Assembly (NCBI GenBank): GCA_029939545.1
Contig: JAOZSS010000023.1
Location: 1 to 7,373, forward strand
Direction: 5' to 3'
Length of the DNA stretch: 7,373 nt
DNA from: Kiritimatiellia bacterium
GTDB lineage: Bacteria > Verrucomicrobiota > Kiritimatiellia > UBA8416 > JABMPJ01
Part shown: piece after piece, positions 5,855 through 7,373 of the stretch
Position numbering within the stretch: position 1 is the first letter of the stretch
Layout of the letters: every line of letters begins with the position of its first letter
Position numbers and translations under genes: made by a program
Notes under the pieces: generated by a model
What the model saw: only the letters and a program-made list of their open reading frames with translations
Told to the model about the DNA's origin: nothing
Database searches by the model: none

Positions 5855-6691
5855 ATGGAACTGTGGATCTGGAGACATTTGGGAATACGGCTGCCGGGGG
5901 ATTGGGAGATGCTGCAGTATTCGTTGAAGATGGAGTCGGGGCGGTGTGCGTTTGCGGATCGCTACGGGTTCCGGTTTGAAATGACATGGCGCCGCGTGGA
6001 CGGGCCTCCGGACTTTGACCGGATGCTGTCCGACTACCAGGCGAAGCTTACAGAGGATGGAATGGAGAACGGGCATCGGATCACGAATGCGGGTATTGAC
6101 GGTCTGAAAGGAACGATGAACGGTGACACCATCACGCGTTTTGGCCGTTATGCCGCCGGCGAATCTTGCCTCGTGGAGCTGGTGTTTCCGTGGCCGGACG
6201 GACGAGACAAGGAATTGGAGCGCGAGGTGCTGGAGAGCTTTCAGGAGGTACCTGCCTATGCGGATGGCTGTCGGCGCTGGCGTGCCTTCGGCATGGACGC
6301 AAAGGTACCGGCACGCCTGACGCTGGAAGGCTGCCGGGCTGAGCCCGCATTGACGGAATGGTCATTCGTGGACAAGCATCATCGCACAGTCTTGCGCTGC
6401 GCCCGACGCGGTATGGTTAAAGAATGGATGAACGAATCGGTGCACAGCTGGCTGGAACGTGAAGTACGGCCCGACGCACGTCCACCGGCGCACTGGCGTC
6501 ATGAGCAACGGGGCGGCCACGCGGTCGACCGGGTCGAGGGACGGGCCCTGCCGCAGGGATGGCTGCGTCGCAAGCGCCACCTCCAATCCGAGGCGTGGAT
6601 CTGCCAGGGCGACGGACGCCTGTACAGCTGGATCGCCGAAAATGCAGCCGATATGCCGTCGGAACCGCTACGATGTTGTGGAGAGGGGTAA
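5855..6691 (+). CDS. Conserved-looking Trp-rich protein of unknown function, first gene of the PqqD cassette
   Basis: A 278-aa, apparently soluble protein with no signal peptide or membrane segment. I do not recognise a named domain. The N-terminus (MELWIWRHLGIRLPGDWEMLQYSL, residues 1-24) is rich in Trp and followed by CAFADRYGFRFEMTWRRV and DFDRMLSDYQAKL. A central GRYAAGESCLVELVFPW suggests beta structure. The C-terminal 60 residues are basic, with several Cys and Trp. The frame is open upstream to 5735, but those codons overlap the previous gene and the heptamer array, so ATG 5855 is preferred; ATG 5819 inside the array is the alternative. A GGGA (5844-5847) lies 7 nt upstream of ATG 5855. 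The stop is 4 nt before the PqqD-like gene, which implies one operon and a linked role. Function is unknown. Confidence 0.75.
   Translation: MELWIWRHLGIRLPGDWEMLQYSLKMESGRCAFADRYGFRFEMTWRRVDGPPDFDRMLSDYQAKLTEDGMENGHRITNAGIDGLKGTMNGDTITRFGRYAAGESCLVELVFPWPDGRDKELEREVLESFQEVPAYADGCRRWRAFGMDAKVPARLTLEGCRAEPALTEWSFVDKHHRTVLRCARRGMVKEWMNESVHSWLEREVRPDARPPAHWRHEQRGGHAVDRVEGRALPQGWLRRKRHLQSEAWICQGDGRLYSWIAENAADMPSEPLRCCGEG
6681..6688 (+). promoter_or_regulatory. Strong Shine-Dalgarno for the PqqD-like gene
   Basis: GAGAGGGG lies inside the last codons of the upstream gene, 7 nt before ATG 6696. It decides the start of the PqqD-like gene in favour of 6696 over the in-frame ATG at 6732, which has no comparable site. 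Confidence 0.7.
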
Positions 6692-6705
6692 CGGAATGCG
6701 GAATG
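6692..6705 (+). repeat. CGGAATG heptamer pair, copy 3, at a start codon
   Basis: Two perfect tandem heptamers (6692-6698 and 6699-6705). The ATG inside the first one (6696-6698) is the likely start codon of the PqqD-like gene, so the repeat supplies the start and first residues (MRNA). Confidence 0.7.
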
Positions 6706-7073
6706 CTCAGTGCCAGGCCAAAGGGCCGTGGATGGAAATGCTGCGTGCCCACGCCATGCAAAACCGGGCGGCACGCGTTGAGCGTGATCCCGGCGGGACG
6801 CTATCGGTGTGGGTCGAACAGACCCGTCGTATACGGCCGCCTCTCTCATGGATCGTACGGTTCCGCGGGGAGCGCGCGACGCGCCTAGACCGCATCGGCA
6901 GCCGGGTCTGGTCGCTGTGTGATGGACAACGCACGGTTGAAGATGTTGTAACTGCCATCGCCACGCAGTATCGCCTGACGTTTCATGAGAGCCGCGTAGC
7001 CGTGACAGGCTACATAAAGACGCTGATTCAGCGCGGTGTACTCGCCATTGAAGTTGCGGAGGAGACGGTGTGA
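6696..7073 (+). CDS. PqqD-family protein (RiPP-recognition-element fold)
   Basis: A small 125-aa protein. PqqD-family proteins are winged-helix peptide chaperones: the founding member binds the PqqA precursor and presents it to the radical-SAM enzyme PqqE, and related domains recognise leader peptides in many RiPP pathways. The core is at about residues 50-117. It reads SWIVRFRGERATRLDRIGSR, then VWSLCDGQRTVEDVVTAI, then helices ending LIQRGVLAIE; the W-x-L-C-D-G-x-x-T-V-x-x-V pattern is characteristic. Residues 1-45 are an unmatched extension, basic and partly encoded by the heptamer repeat. The start follows GAGAGGGG and lies 4 nt after the upstream stop. The stop overlaps the next gene's GTG. 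No radical-SAM enzyme, peptidase or precursor peptide is in view, so a PQQ role is not supported. It may be an adaptor for the neighbouring membrane protein. Confidence 0.85.
   Translation: MRNAQCQAKGPWMEMLRAHAMQNRAARVERDPGGTLSVWVEQTRRIRPPLSWIVRFRGERATRLDRIGSRVWSLCDGQRTVEDVVTAIATQYRLTFHESRVAVTGYIKTLIQRGVLAIEVAEETV
7058..7064 (+). promoter_or_regulatory. Shine-Dalgarno for the 3'-most gene
   Basis: GGAGGAG lies inside the end of the PqqD-like gene, 5 nt before GTG 7070. It fixes that GTG as the start and shows the gene is translationally coupled to its neighbour. Confidence 0.75.
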
Positions 7074-7373
7074 GCCAGGCGACACACAAACAGATCACCT
7101 TGGCCGACCAGCCTCGACTGAGCCTGGGGCGGACGGTCCGTATTGCGATCGACGGGGTGCGCTACCGTCTTTTCCGCGCGGCTGTGACCGTATCAGTCAT
7201 CGCCGTGGCCGTCGCGTTCCTGATGAACATCCTCAGCGAAAGCCTCATCAAGCGCCGTCTTGCTGTCGAGGCCCGGCACGACCTTGCTGCGTTGCGTTCG
7301 GTGCATAGCTGGGCCGCACGCCTGACACGTCCCGCCACGCCGGAGGAGATCCTGGCATCAACCGCGGAATCAG
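7070..7373 (+). CDS. Membrane protein, N-terminal fragment; possibly an ABC-type (FtsX/MacB-like) permease
   Basis: The frame opens at GTG 7070, overlapping the PqqD stop by three bases plus one (GTG 7070-7072, TGA 7071-7073), and is still open at the window end after 101 codons. A basic, amphipathic stretch (LGRTVRIAIDGVRYRLFRAA, about residues 19-38) leads into a single membrane segment (about 37-56, TVSVIAVAVAFLMNIL), then a charged region (SESLIKRRLAVEARHDLAALRSV). One N-terminal helix followed by a presumably extracytoplasmic domain recalls FtsX/MacB-type permeases, but no permease core is in view, so this is inference. If right, an ATP-binding subunit should lie beyond the window. A strong GGAGGAG site precedes the start. 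Confidence 0.75.
   Translation, partial: MSQATHKQITLADQPRLSLGRTVRIAIDGVRYRLFRAAVTVSVIAVAVAFLMNILSESLIKRRLAVEARHDLAALRSVHSWAARLTRPATPEEILASTAES

Overview
The window (7,373 bp, GC-rich) looks like a piece of an uncultured bacterial chromosome. Three things make me lean towards the PVC superphylum (Kiritimatiellota, Verrucomicrobiota, Planctomycetota or Lentisphaerota): a large multi-pass membrane protein of the DUF6785/DUF6784 type, short CGGAATG heptamer repeats between genes, and a PqqD-like protein next to a permease-like membrane protein. This placement is inference from remembered families, not a measured result. All supported genes are on the + strand.

Positions 1-1391 hold no convincing gene. 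The first part (45-413) is a cluster of eight copies of the decamer TTATGCCGAG in both orientations. It is bounded by a perfect 37-bp inverted repeat (45-81 against 353-389) and ends in a perfect 32-bp palindrome (382-413). It may be a small non-autonomous mobile or recombination element. The second part (about 430-1391) contains many hairpins in succession. Several have G-T pairs that would be stable only in a + strand RNA, so it may encode a large structured RNA; a decayed repeat-rich spacer is the main alternative.

Positions 1392-5799 carry three same-strand genes: a UDP-N-acetylhexosamine 6-dehydrogenase of the TviB/WbpO type (1392-2687); queC, which makes preQ0 for 7-deazaguanine synthesis (2693-3364, only 5 nt downstream and probably co-transcribed); and a protein of about 800 residues with many membrane segments (3397-5799). 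No other polysaccharide or queuosine genes are present, so the pairing gives no clear shared pathway.

Positions 5855-7373 carry a second compact operon: a Trp-rich protein of unknown function (278 aa), a 125-aa PqqD-family protein, and the start of a membrane protein that runs off the window. The PqqD start has a strong Shine-Dalgarno sequence and lies 4 nt after the preceding stop. The membrane-protein gene starts at a GTG overlapping the PqqD stop. PqqD-family proteins are RiPP-recognition-element folds that bind peptides, but no radical-SAM partner or precursor peptide is visible. This cassette is the best candidate for an undescribed protein system here. The hairpin-rich leader is the best candidate for an undescribed RNA or mobile element.
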